From the NCBI GenBank assembly GCA_907165135.1, contig OU015569.1, positions 7,750,501 through 7,814,500 of the forward strand: 64,000 nucleotides of DNA, given 5' to 3'. Each line of letters begins with the position of its first letter. Position 1 is the stretch's first letter. The notes below the pieces were generated by a model. It had not been told where the DNA came from and made no database searches. It was given only the letters and a program-made list of their open reading frames with translations. This DNA is from Oikopleura dioica (taxonomy: Eukaryota > Chordata > Appendicularia > Copelata > Oikopleuridae). A program made the translations under genes and the position numbers. Shown one piece after another: positions 38,676 through 49,688 of the stretch.

Positions 38676-40100
38676 ATGAGCAGATCAAGGAAGGGCGAGA
38701 TTGCGCTAAATTTGAGTGAAGATATTCAGTTTCCGGAGGACTTTCGCTACGTACAAACGAATAATGGTAAGCTGGACCAAGAAAGAACAGGATATGTTTT
38801 TTTTAATTTAAGAGGTTTACCGAGTCAGAACCCTCTTTCGATTGCACAGTAACCCAGTGACAGAAGCAGGGCTGGATATTTTGAAATCAGCAAAAATTTC
38901 AAATCAATTTTTGTGCGAAATCTCATTTCTATCTCAAAATTTTGCACCATCTCAACAAATCTCAAATTTCAATATTATTGCAATTCCCTCGTCATATTTT
39001 TTCCATTCTTGAGATTGCTGAGATCTCGAGATCTCAAATCTCAAAATTTTGCAAACCGCGCAAGGGCCGCGGACAAACGTCGCGGGCTTACAGCAAGACT
39101 TGTGATTGGTTCAGATCGGTCTGAAATGCTTGAAATCTCATAATCTCAAATCTCATTTCATTTCAACGCGTGTATCCAACTCACGCAGTTTTCTGAGATA
39201 ATTGAGATCTCAGCATTTCAAATATCATTTTTTTGCAAAATCGAAAATTGAGATCTCAGACAGAAAATTTTCTGAGATTGCATTTTTGAAATGGATGAAA
39301 TGATGATTCATGTTCTTTTCGGGGTTTGAGATTTTTGTTGATTTCAAAATATCCAGCCCTGGACAGAAGGGATACTCGGTATTCGTGGTGTCAAGAAAGC
39401 ATTCATCACCGACGTTCGATTACTGTTCGCACGACTTCTTTTCAAAAAGCTCAAGAATGTTACGAAACTCGAATTCAAGCACACTATTATAAGAATAAAG
39501 GTTCGTCGTAATTTATTTCTAAAGGAATTTTTTAATTTTTAAAAGGAGAAAGAATGGCAGTCGAAAAAGTCCTACGTGAATCGCGACACGAATGCACCCT
39601 TGAGAACCGCAGCGAAGTTTTTAATTGTGATGGAACTCAAGGAAGACTCATTTGAAGCCTTCGTCGATAGCGATCGAATCTACAGGAAGGGACGCTATCC
39701 AATCATGAACGACGAAGATGGGGACTTCGGGTAAGACTACGCTAAAACCACCTTTGTCTAAGTACGTAGGGACGAGATTATTATACCGGACAGCTTATCT
39801 GACGAGGATTCAGCCGGTTCAGCTAAGACTTGTCTAAACCAACCTATCAAGAAGGGCCAAGATCTGAAGAGAGAGCACTCAAGAAGTTCCTTCGCCAGCC
39901 CACCGAAAAGACTCATTCTTGAACCAGCGCATTCTCGCACATTTATCTCACGTCCAAAGACATCAGATCGTCTTCTCTTTCCAGGTGTAGAAAAGCAACG
40001 ACCTCGCAAAAAAGAGCCGACAGCCAAGGTTGACAAGTCGAAAAAGAAGGGCAAGAAAGAGAAGAAGGAGAAGAAAGAGAAGCCATGTCTGCTCATGTAG
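38676..40100 (+). CDS. uncharacterised lysine-rich protein interrupted by a hAT-like element
   Basis: Starts MSRSRKGEIALNLSEDIQF at 38676. After an intron of about 45 nt the second exon reads EVYRVRTLFRLHSNPVTE and then meets a 495-bp element. The frame resumes after it, using one copy of the 8-bp duplication, as GILGIRGVKKAFITDVRLLF. The following exons (EKEWQSKKSYVNRDTNAPLR...; DEIIIPDSLSDEDSAGS...) end in a Lys-rich tail (KSKKKGKKEKKEKK) and TAG at 40098-40100. The basic tail and acidic serine patch suggest a nuclear protein, but no family is recognised. A canonical GT at 38857 and AG at 39355-39356 would remove the element in frame, turning NPVTEG into NPPWTEG. Confidence 0.65.
38867..39361. 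mobile_element. second hAT-like non-autonomous element (495 bp) inside a coding exon
   Basis: Terminal inverted repeats begin CAGGGCTGGATATTTTGAAA and end with the exact reverse complement; similarity extends about 35 bp. Perfect 8-bp direct duplication GACAGAAG at 38859-38866 and 39362-39369. The interior is made largely of GAGATCTCAAATCTCAAAATT-like motifs in both orientations. No transposase. The TIR shares CAGGG with the element at 9816 but is otherwise different, so it is a separate family. Confidence 0.9.
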
Positions 40101-40204
40101 AACTATATCTGCAAGAATTTTCAAATAAACACAAATTTTTAGCCTTGGATTTATTCGAAACAGGGTCCGTTCAGAACATTTTTAATCAAACAAGGAGGGA
40201 TTTT

Positions 40205-40498
40205 TCAGGAGGAAAATTTTGTAGTCTTGCTTCGTCCACGGTATTCGAATGGATTACTATCTGCTTTTCGACATCCAGTAGCGTCAAATCTCTCTGGATG
40301 AAATATTCGTTCGAGTTCCTTGAGAATTTCCTCTTCTTCAGACGAAATCGATGAGGTTTTATTCGGCGCGTTCAAATCTTTTTTAGGTCGAATTCTTTCT
40401 CGTTTGATCGTGTCATCCATTCTTCTTGTACCTCCGTTGGTATAATAACGGGGACGAGACTTGCTCCGTTCTCGGCCCGCAGTTTCGTTGATAAGACT
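40205..40498 (-). CDS. uncharacterised charged frame, possible 3' exon
   Basis: Minus-strand frame after an acceptor-like CTAAAAG. It reads SLINETAGRERSKSRPRYY, then an internal Met (40420) with MDDTIKRERIRPKKDLNAP and an acidic helix (SSEEEEILKELERIF), and ends TTKFSS. It may be the last exon of a gene whose upstream part lies beyond the inverted-repeat element (frame at 41593-41186), or a separate short gene. Confidence 0.35.
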   Translation of the reverse strand, partial: SLINETAGRERSKSRPRYYTNGGTRRMDDTIKRERIRPKKDLNAPNKTSSISSEEEEILKELERIFHPERFDATGCRKADSNPFEYRGRSKTTKFSS

Positions 40499-40597
40499 TT
40501 TAGAGGATAAATAAATAAGTCAAAGATCAGCTACAGATATTTGAATATACCGATCATATCAGTCGTTAACCTGGCATTGTCGCCACCTTTTTTAACC

Positions 40598-41187
40598 GAT
40601 GAATGAAAATGACATTCTCGGGACAAAATCCTGACCCCCATGTTTTTCGTGCTCTTCTGAAAGCCCGTGATCTGGGGAGTCGAATGGTATAGGTTTTGGG
40701 TCTTAGTCATCAGAAATGACGTCATAGGGCCTCTGTCATTGGTTGAAAACAACCGACACCTGTAACTTTTAAGTTTGCTGATAAAAGTATGCTGATTTTG
40801 GGCTCATTCGAAAGAACAGGTCGAGATCTACTAGCGGTGCACATGCGGGAGGAAAAATTCCCAGGGGAAAAAATTCTAGAGCAACCTAACCACGTGGTCA
40901 AAAATTAAAAACCGTTTGGTTGACCCAGATTTGTAGGCCCGCTAGTAGATTTTGAGCTGCGCTTTCGAATGAGCCCAAAATCAATATAGGTTCCTATATT
41001 CAATTAAAAATTAGCGGTAGCTATAGGTTAACCCCATACGGCCCTTCAATTATCCATAATGACGTCATTACCGTTGACTCAGCCCCAGAATTATATACCA
41101 TTCGAATCCTCAGAGCACAGGCTTTCACATAAGCACAAGAAACCTGAGGGTTAGGATTTTGCCCCGAGAATGTTATTTACATTCATC
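40598..41187. mobile_element. 590-bp nested inverted-repeat element
   Basis: The outer arms (about 40598-40692 and 41099-41187) are about 80% complementary and include GACATTCTCGGG and GTCGAATGGTATA. An inner pair of arms (around 40790-40845 and 40935-40990) shares TTTTGGGCTCATTCGAAAG. TGACGTCA motifs occur near both ends. No protein is encoded. No unambiguous target duplication was seen because the flanks are themselves partly complementary. Confidence 0.75.
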
Positions 41188-41593
41188 AACCATCTGATAT
41201 CGTCGGTATTACATGATTTAACTTGTATCCCTGATTATACATAGGCCGTTGTATGGGCAGAGGAATCCCATAATAGCGTTCGTAGCAGATCATCTGAACG
41301 TAAGTTATGTGCCGTCGATGCAAAAATCGTCTCACCATAATCCCCTCGGTATCCTTGAGAAAACGTGGGTCTTCGATGCCGGCGTATCCAAGAGATCGAA
41401 TTTGGGAGGTAAGATTTAGACCAACTTTTGAATTGTTTCGTAAATGGTTTCTTTTAGTGCGATTAGAAACTACGTTAGCATTTGGAAACATAGCTATGTC
41501 GAAAAAGTGCCATTCTAGATCGCTTTTCTCTATTCCATTTTTAAAACAAAGAAGAACACTTCGCAGCGAGGAAAATAGATCTGGCGTCTTCAT
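41186..41593 (-). CDS. uncharacterised reading frame
   Basis: From ATG 41593 (MKTPDLFSSLRSVLLC) to a stop at 41186. It contains IRSLGYAGIEDPRFL and MYNQGYKLNHVIPTI. Another frame is also open over part of it, so an intron or chance ORF is possible. Lies between Speedy and the inverted-repeat element. Confidence 0.3.
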   Translation of the reverse strand: MKTPDLFSSLRSVLLCFKNGIEKSDLEWHFFDIAMFPNANVVSNRTKRNHLRNNSKVGLNLTSQIRSLGYAGIEDPRFLKDTEGIMVRRFLHRRHITYVQMICYERYYGIPLPIQRPMYNQGYKLNHVIPTISDG

Positions 41594-41619
41594 TTTTATC
41601 GTATAAAGTGGTAAACTAA

Positions 41620-42914
41620 CTAGCCAACTCGATAAAGTAAAAGTTGACTGTCGACTCGAGAAGAAACGTGACTATGGAAACTGAGTTCAACCGAATCTCC
41701 GGAGGAAAATCGAGTGTATTTCGAGTAAGAGACTGATTTTGGGCAAAAGTAAAGGGGAAAGAAAAAGAGCGGAAATCTGATAAAGGAGTATTTATTCCAA
41801 ATGTTTAAGTGGGAAATTGTGGTACAGTGAGTGGTACTAATCTCAGTTTGGAACATTGTTGGCAGTGGCTTACAAATGAGCTTATCAGTCAGAGCTGTTC
41901 CAGACGCACATGTTTTTGGTTGAACCGAATTGATCCTTGCTTCGAGCTTCGTAAATGTCCGAATTGTTGAATAAATCGTGGGCATTAACGGTTTGTTGCT
42001 TTCTCTTACAATCTGCGCAGCGTTTCTTTGAAAGGATCTCATTGACTCGTGTGAAACTAGTAGTTCTTGATTGCGGAGGACCCTTGCCTGAGGATTGTCT
42101 ATCCAGAAGTCGAAGGCTCGCTGATCGTCCTCGAGCCTTTTGACTCCTCTAAAAGCATTGTTAGAAAATCGGCTCTGAAAACAAGAAGAACTTACGAATG
42201 ATGTACGGCGCGCTCTCTATTGAAGGCCTTATTTGTTCCCATCTGATCAAGAATCTTGTCGATTTTTTCGGGCGAAACATCAAGTCGGAAGTCTAAACTC
42301 CTCCAGATCTCGCTTTTCGCTCGGTGAAGGTGTTTTCGACCGATCTTGAACTTTCTCTCGGCGATCTGCTCGATCATGACCTGGATAAAGCTCATTAGTT
42401 CTCAGATAATCAGTTAAAAGTCGTTAAAATTCAAAATTAAAAGAGCTTACTTTACTTACTCCGTTGGTGCCTTCATCAAAGTACTCGATCGCCAGGAAGA
42501 GCAGCGAAAGAAATCTCGAAGTCGTCAAAAAGCTCCTGTTAAGCTTTTCAGTCTTGTTGAGTCGATAGAGATATTCAGTAATGACAGCAAGGATTTGTTT
42601 GTCTGTGAATAAGTGACATGGGTCGAAACGGAAGATGATTTGGGCATTTTCGCTCTCGAGATATTGCTAAATAACTCTGAAAAGGGAAGAAGCTTTTCTG
42701 CGATGAATTACCGAGAAAATCTCCTTCACATGTGCCCATTTGATTTCTGCCCAGCACTCGGTTTTTGGTACCGTTCTATCTTCGGCTGGAACTTTTCGCA
42801 CAATCGCTCTCAGGGGTGTAACTTCCAAAATCAATGTAAGCGAGTTGAATATCTATTTTTTCACAAACCTGGATATTTACTCTTTTCCCGTGTTTTATTT
42901 TTGGTCCGTCCCAT
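41620..42914 (-). CDS. SPDY: Speedy/RINGO-type CDK activator
   Basis: Cell-cycle regulator that binds and activates CDK1/2 without being a cyclin. From ATG 42914 the exons join in frame: MGRTKNKTREKSKYP, then VTPLRAIVRKVPAED...WAHVKEIFS, then QYLESENAQ..FDPCHLFTDKQILAVI and LTTSRFLSLLFLAIEYFDEG, which aligns with the Speedy box. The 42395-42195 exon gives KSEIWRSLDFRLDVS and NRERAVHHS, followed across a short intron by GVKRLEDD. This matches RERSVHHSGAVR of vertebrate Speedy. The C-terminal part (MRSFQRNAAQIVRESNK...) is less conserved and its end at 41620 is uncertain. Confidence 0.8.
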
Positions 42915-43284
42915 GATCTGACGAAATAAAAATATCTCTCTGAATGATGATTCCGGCAGGCCGACAAATCAAAATGCAGCTTCTCTGTCACGATTTCTCA
43001 GAATTCTCGAAATGAAAAAGTCTCTTCGGAGAGCGGCGCCGACCACTTTTTGAGACGAGCCGGGTCTTTCTCCATTTTTCCAAAATAAGTTGCCGAAAGC
43101 ATAAGTCTGCATCGACCGTGTATTCACTCATAATCAGATTCTTTATCATTAATCTAAAACCAGTTACAGTAAAGTTGAAGACACGCTGTCTAGTCTGTAT
43201 TCATGTTTTAGCAGAATCTAGATTCTAGGGGTAAAAATGATATAAGTACACTGAAGTGTAGCTAACGCAATCAGCTAGTTAATT
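42915..43284. other. no confident gene
   Basis: The minus strand has a partly open frame (MEKDPARLKKWSAPLSEETF... then a stop, then LHFDLSACRNHHSERYFYF). It could be an upstream exon set or a broken gene; no family recognised. The rest is AT-rich spacer. Confidence 0.35.
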
Positions 43285-43446
43285 CGGCAAAAAACTCCTC
43301 CCGCCGGATCTCGTCCGGTACAGGGGAGAAACTCAGGGACTACGCCCTTACCGAGGTGTGAGTTTTTTGGTTCACGGAGGGATTCGACCCCGCGCCTTCG
43401 CCGGTCAGAGTCCTTCACTCTAACCAGTGAGCCACCCGGGCGGCGA
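43285..43446 (-). mobile_element. tRNA-derived SINE
   Basis: Read on the minus strand from 43446, the unit starts with a tRNA-like head: GGGTGGCTCACTGGTTAGAG (A box) and GGGGTCGAATCCC (B box) about 35 nt apart. About 75 nt of unrelated body follow, then a T6 run (43294-43289) that would terminate RNA polymerase III. The head does not fold into a full tRNA with a clear anticodon arm, so it is a SINE rather than a tRNA gene. No clear flanking duplication was found. Confidence 0.75.
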
Positions 43447-43605
43447 CCTTTGACCTGCAAAATAAGTGTTTATTGTTTAGCTTCAAGGTTCTAGAAAATT
43501 TTTATTCGATGGACATTACAGACACTCGAATCGCATCCGAAAAGTTGGATAAATTGAATTAATTTGAGGCAAAAGACGAAAATAGTTTAATTTTCAATAT
43601 TAGTA

Positions 43606-44015
43606 CAGTTTTTTATGGAATTTGTGGACATCAAATTTGTGGACATTTTTCAGATTATAAGGGTTTTTCTTGGGACATATTCAAAAAAAGAGGGTATCAA
43701 ATTTGTGGACATTTTTTCTCAATTGATATCTTTAACTTCTAAATTTATGGTCTTACTTTCGTAATTGAAGCCAATTTTATCTGCAAAGAACTGTTTTTCG
43801 TCAAAAATCTTAATTTTTGTTTAGATTTACGTCTTTAGATTCAATCTTGTATTCTTTTTCTCATTATTTTTTGAGAAAAATCATCAAATTTTCTTTCTAG
43901 GAAAAAATTTAAACAAGTTCGTTGGGACATTTTTTTCGAGGCTCTTTATCAAATTTGTGGACATTTTTCAGAAAACTAGGGGACAAAAAATGTCCACAAA
44001 TTCCATAAATAACTG
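43606..44015. mobile_element. Tc1/mariner-type MITE (410 bp)
   Basis: Inverted termini begin CAGTTTTTTATGGAATTTGT at the left, with the complementary ...TTCCATAAATAACTG at the right, flanked by TA on both sides (43604-43605 and 44016-44017). The subterminal phrase AATTTGTGGACATTTTT recurs several times inside. CAGT termini at a TA target are typical for Tc1/mariner elements. No transposase frame. Confidence 0.82.
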
Positions 44016-44237
44016 TATAGTTATGGGCATCAATGATTCTTATCAAAGTTTTGTTCATTTTCAGGATATCATTGATATCGTATCAATTTTAGATAAATCC
44101 TTAGATATAAATATCACTCTCCCGATAAATTTTCATGCTTGTCGAGCATTTGCATTGCATTTAAATAATGTCCCTCTTCAGTCTCATCTATTTGAAATGT
44201 CGAAGTTTGAAATTTAGAGCTAGGGCCTTTCTAATAG

Positions 44238-44682
44238 ATGAAATTTCAGAGTTTTTTCTTGACGAGAATATCAGAGGCACTACTGTCGCATTGTGGAAGC
44301 GAGCAACTGATGTGAGCCCCGATCCCAAAGTAATGTGTTTTTAACCTTTCCGATAGAATTGGATCTGAGCCTGTGATGATCCAGAGTCCCGCCTTTCCAG
44401 AATATTTTCCTGTGCAGTCGCAGTGCCAATGGCAAGTCACGTCTTCGGAAAATCTGAAGATTAGTTTTATGAACTGGGACATGCCCGTAGAGCGGGACAT
44501 ATGTCGAAGCGTAAATTTAATGATCGTAAGCGGCATTACAACCTTAATCACAGGGTCAATTGCAATCACTTATTTAGACTGCGAATGGAAAGTCCGCCAG
44601 GCTATGCTCAGATAACCCCTCAGAGATTATCATCGAAAGAACACAGCTCTCTTTTTTGTTAATAAGGAAAGGCTTTTTCTGA
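44238..44682 (+). CDS. short CUB-domain protein
   Basis: From ATG 44238 (MKFQSFFLTRISEALLS) the exons join at GT-AG introns about 44302-44346 and 44527-44578. The CUB fold is recognisable: HCGSEQLIIGSEPV then IQSPAFPEYFPVQSQCQW, a central WDMPVERDICRSVNLMI and the second half ARLCSDNPSEIIIERTQLSF...KGFF, with four cysteines at CUB spacing. CUB domains mediate extracellular protein or sugar binding. The N-terminus is only weakly signal-peptide-like, and the protein (about 110 residues) is a single CUB, so a further upstream or downstream exon is possible. Stop TGA 44680-44682. Confidence 0.62.
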
Positions 44683-44817
44683 TTATCTGGGAGTCGAACT
44701 CACATGAGTCTACGCAGTCAGGAGTAAAAAGTCTTAAAAAGCGACATCGTCCGTCGCAACTCTTCCATTCTTCCTCCTTCTTACCGATTTAAAGTCGAGC
44801 TCTCGTCAACTATCGAG

Positions 44818-45284
44818 ATGCCTAACACGCTTATTGAGAACATCGACGACTACGGGGATCTTCTCTGGCCGGATAAGCCTAGTTACAGGACGCGTGTTGG
44901 ATACGGAGCAGAGCGCGGGAACTGGTCTGGCTTTCATCGCGAAGCTTTCGTTTCTTTCGCTAAAATAGGCCCGACGGCTTCGCCAACGCCGAATAGCACG
45001 AGCTCGCACAATCCCTGGCATGAGGATGCTTTGCCCAACAATGAAAATAAAGAGATGAAAGAGAGAATCCAGTGGGTAGAGCTTGGAGTCGGAACAGGAA
45101 ATAGGAGCGAGCCTTTACACAGTACCTCGTGCGATAAACAAAATGGCCACTCCTCTAACTATCAATTCTGAGCGTCCTTGGAGTCGTCATTTCAATAACT
45201 CTCTTCTGCAACTATCAAGATAAAGAAGATGCAGATAGCAATTGCAAACCCCAATTACCTCCTGTTTCAGATTCATCAATGTGA
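44818..45284 (+). CDS. uncharacterised small protein, possibly membrane-anchored
   Basis: ATG 44818 (MPNTLIENIDDYGDLLWPDK) opens a hydrophilic, Asn/Pro-rich frame. After an intron starting near 45076, a downstream frame reads ILSVLGVVISITLFCNYQDK, a likely membrane helix, and ends SDSSM with TGA 45282-45284. The join between the two parts is not certain. No family recognised. Confidence 0.4.
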
Positions 45285-45893
45285 ACGAAAACATCGAAAT
45301 CAACCAGTTATATTTTCAAACTCGTGGGCTATTAATAAAAAACGATTACCTGTAAAGAAGTATACGTTTAATTCTTGAGCGCGCTTCCTTCGGATGTTTG
45401 CATATCATTTGAATATTAAAGAAATGTGGTGGTGTAAACGTGTGGGCGGTCGGGTGCGTTGGCGGCACCATACCGCGGCTTCGAATGCTTTATAATTTTA
45501 ATGGGCAATTACAACTAAAGCAAGAAGTTGTCCTTCTTTGACATCTGTCCCGTTTTTCTTTCGGGATGGCAAAAATGACCACAAAGAGTTGAAAATGAAA
45601 AGTGAGAATCTGGTAAACGGTTGAGAAAAAACGAAAGCTTAGAATAGGAACGCGATGTTTAATAATTAGAGAAGGAATTTTTCGAAACCGTTAGAAGAGA
45701 CGGAGAACCCGAGTTAATATTGTCTTCGTCTTCGCGGTACTGTATATTGTCTTCAGGGCCGGCTGAATGTCTATTAGCAAAATAGATTTTACTGCTAGAT
45801 TGAATTTAGCAATATTGCTATTGAGCCATATGGCAGAAAAATTGACCGAGGCTTGGATCAAAAAATAAAAAACCTCCCGCAAAGGGTCTACAA
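45285..45893. other. no gene identified
   Basis: Intergenic spacer upstream of the sulfotransferase gene. A minus-strand open frame in 45691-45996 overlaps the first sulfotransferase exon and has no recognisable features. Confidence 0.4.
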
Positions 45894-47305
45894 TGAAAGT
45901 CTTCGGTAAGTTTTTAGCGTAAACGTGCGCTGGGTGTAATCTGATTGAGTTTAGCGCAAAGAAGTTTATTTCCAAATGGTCGGTGCCAGTACTCAATCAA
46001 AGCCCCGCTAACGATTCTGTGGACTTTTTGGCTAACGTTCCGAATCGAGAAAAACTAGAGAAGCGATTCGATAAGGGCATGTTATAGATTACTTTCTCGG
46101 CTTAGAAGGTATCTACTCCGTCAATTTACAGTCGTGTTATCTAGATATGAGCTTATTAGTAGCATCTACCTCAAATAAGGTAGATAAGGTTGTCGCCGAT
46201 TCGAAAAAATATAGATGATCTATAACCGCACACAAGAGGAAACACGAGTTGGCCTCCCACTGCGTCCAGCTGAATCGGACATCTACATCTAATGCAGACA
46301 TGTGGAAACATGTGATCGGAGATCTGTCAGTACCACGGCAAGACGGACAAGAACCGCAAGGAGTGTTTGGTTGTATTCCCCGCAATCTGGAAACACGATT
46401 CTATCCGCCTGGTGGTTTGAAAAGGGTTTCCAAAACTTGTAGTCGTAGCTGACGTATGATCGCTAGCACTGGCGTGTATGTTTGATTGCATCACACGTTG
46501 TCTTGCAATCGACGCTTGAGTATTTAAAACAGATGACTCCGCCAGGAGCATTTGAGAAACCTATCCTTGACATTTATCATCCGAACGACGAATTCAACAT
46601 GAAAGCAAGGGCGAAATTGAAGTCTTGGAAGGACAGTGTCCAAATCACGGAGTGGAATGAGCTTCTCACGCGCAGCGATGTCGTGAAGTTCGTTGTTGTG
46701 AGACATCCACTGACGAGATTTGTCTCTGTGTGGGACGATCATTATTGTCGTAGCTGCGAGCCGCCGAAAGATCCAATGCTAGAAAGAAATCTGAATAAAG
46801 ATGCTCAAGATGAATACCAAATCTCACTCAACTCACTTGCGCAAGCTGTGGTCGACCAAGGCCGGTATCTTTCAGTTCATAGCCTATAAATTATAGCGCT
46901 TCTCTCATAGTTTCAAATTCGAATTTGACTTATACCTTTAATCAGCGACTTCGACGGATATGTTTGAGGCTCAACTAAATGCATGTCGAATATGTGATAT
47001 CGAGTACGATTACATCATCAAACTTGAAACCATCGATCAAGGTAGATTGTTGATATTTTCGAATTGTAATTAATTTTACAGATTTACCATATCTTATGGC
47101 AAAAATGGGACGTCTTGACAATTCAAAAGAGCTGGTTTCTCCAGAAACTGTGCATCGTAACAAAAATTCGAAACTGTACGGCTACTTTTTCGAAACCCTT
47201 GACCCGTCAGAACTCAAAAACCTCGTGCAGCATTACTCTTCCGACTTTACCCTTCTTGGCTACACATTTAATCTAGCCAAGAACCTTATTGGTGGTTGGG
47301 ACTGA
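45894..47305 (+). CDS. Golgi carbohydrate sulfotransferase (CHST8-14 / HNK-1 type)
   Basis: Transfers sulfate from PAPS to glycans in the Golgi. Segments matching the family are GVFGCIPRNLETRF (5'-phosphosulfate loop region), VKFVVVRHPLTRFVSVWDDHY (3'-phosphate binding, R.P..R..S) and CRICDIEYDYIIKLETIDQD (C..C..YD.I.K.E...D). The C-terminal end contains FLETLDPSELKN-like YFFETLDPSELKNLVQHY and stops with TGA at 47303-47305. The 5' part (ATG about 45894, MKVF) and the membrane anchor are not resolved. Short introns near 46440, 46900 and 47040. The exact acceptor sugar cannot be read from sequence. Confidence 0.75.
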
Positions 47306-47583
47306 AAAGAATACTCTTCAAACTTCTGAACCTAACTAGACCTACAGCGGATACTTCTTCAAACTTCATAAGGCAGTCTGTTTTTTTTCATAATTTGAAT
47401 ATGTTTATATATATCGAAACCGCAGTACTTCAATATACAAAAATAAAGTACAAACACCAGATCTTCCGTGCACTCTTGTTTTGTCTCACCCAGCATTTTC
47501 TAAAAGAGGATTCTAGATAACTTTCTTTTAAAAACATATCTGTGGCATCCTTAATATGAAATCGATGCTCAGAGAAAAATAAT

Positions 47584-48161
47584 ATGTCGTCCACCGCTAT
47601 AAAAGAAACTGTAAGAATGATAGGTAAATCTCAGAAAAAATGATTTTCGAACTCTAGGAAAAGATGATAACAACGATGACCAAAACAATATCAGAGAAAG
47701 ATTTAAGGTAAGCGAATAAATAGGTTAAGAGTTAATTTTTGAATACTTTGTGAGTTCAATAAAAGATTCAAAATGAATCACACAAGAAACTCTCGGAGCA
47801 ATATCAACCCAGCAGGGTTAGGGCTAGACTCTCTGAATTTGAGACTTGTTTTCACTGAAATGTTTTAGCACAATGCTTTCGCAGCCTGATCTTTTTACAT
47901 CAACGAGAACAAAGAAGTCAACAACGAGCATTAGATCTTTGCGACGAATGAGCTCAAGGTGCGTTGTTAATTTAGTACCGTAATCTTAAATGGGATGAGT
48001 TGCATAGAGATCGAATTTTTAGAATGAAAGTAGCGCCCAAGCAGACCATGAGTCTCCAATTCTACCCGAGTCAGCCTGGCGAAGACACAATAAATGCAAT
48101 CGCCGATTTAACGAGCAGCGCCGTACCCGAGCTAACTGAATCTCAATTAGGAAATCATTAA
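47584..48161 (+). CDS. small disordered protein, uncharacterised
   Basis: Five short exons join in frame with introns of 40-60 nt: MSSTAIKETVRMI, GKDDNNDDQNNIRERF, IQNESHKKLSEQYQPS, TMLSQPDLFTSTRTKKSTTS and MKVAPKQTMSLQFYPSQPGE, ending ESQLGNH and TAA 48159-48161. Hydrophilic, Ser/Thr/Gln-rich, no domain recognised. The coherent phases argue for a real gene. Confidence 0.5.
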
Positions 48162-48540
48162 AAATAATAGAGACGAAAAATCGAGTCAGAAAATTTATCT
48201 AATGCTCAAAAGAGGAACTTCACGAGTGCAATCAATCTACAATCGAAGATGAGAAAAAAATTTCATGCTGTTGCTTTCTCTAATTTTTTTCTCTGGCAGA
48301 TGACAACATATATTATTTCTAATAGAAGCAGTTTCTTTTTCAAATGTATTGAGTAATTATTTCAGCGAAGGCGAATTAAAAATACGTTTTCAAGGTTTAA
48401 ATATGCAAAGGAAGAGGAATGTCGGTCGACAAATATAAAAATGTAAAAACGAAACGGATCTCAGAAAAATTCTGACTGCAAATAACAGTAAACGAGTGGG
48501 TCACGAATCTGATACAGGAGTTTGTGAAATGTTTAAAAAC

Positions 48541-49688
<1,148 letters not shown>

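Noticed and set aside
43275-43460. Functional tRNA gene or short protein frame
   Set aside because: A and B boxes are present but no good anticodon and acceptor stems form; the unit has a SINE body and T6 terminator.
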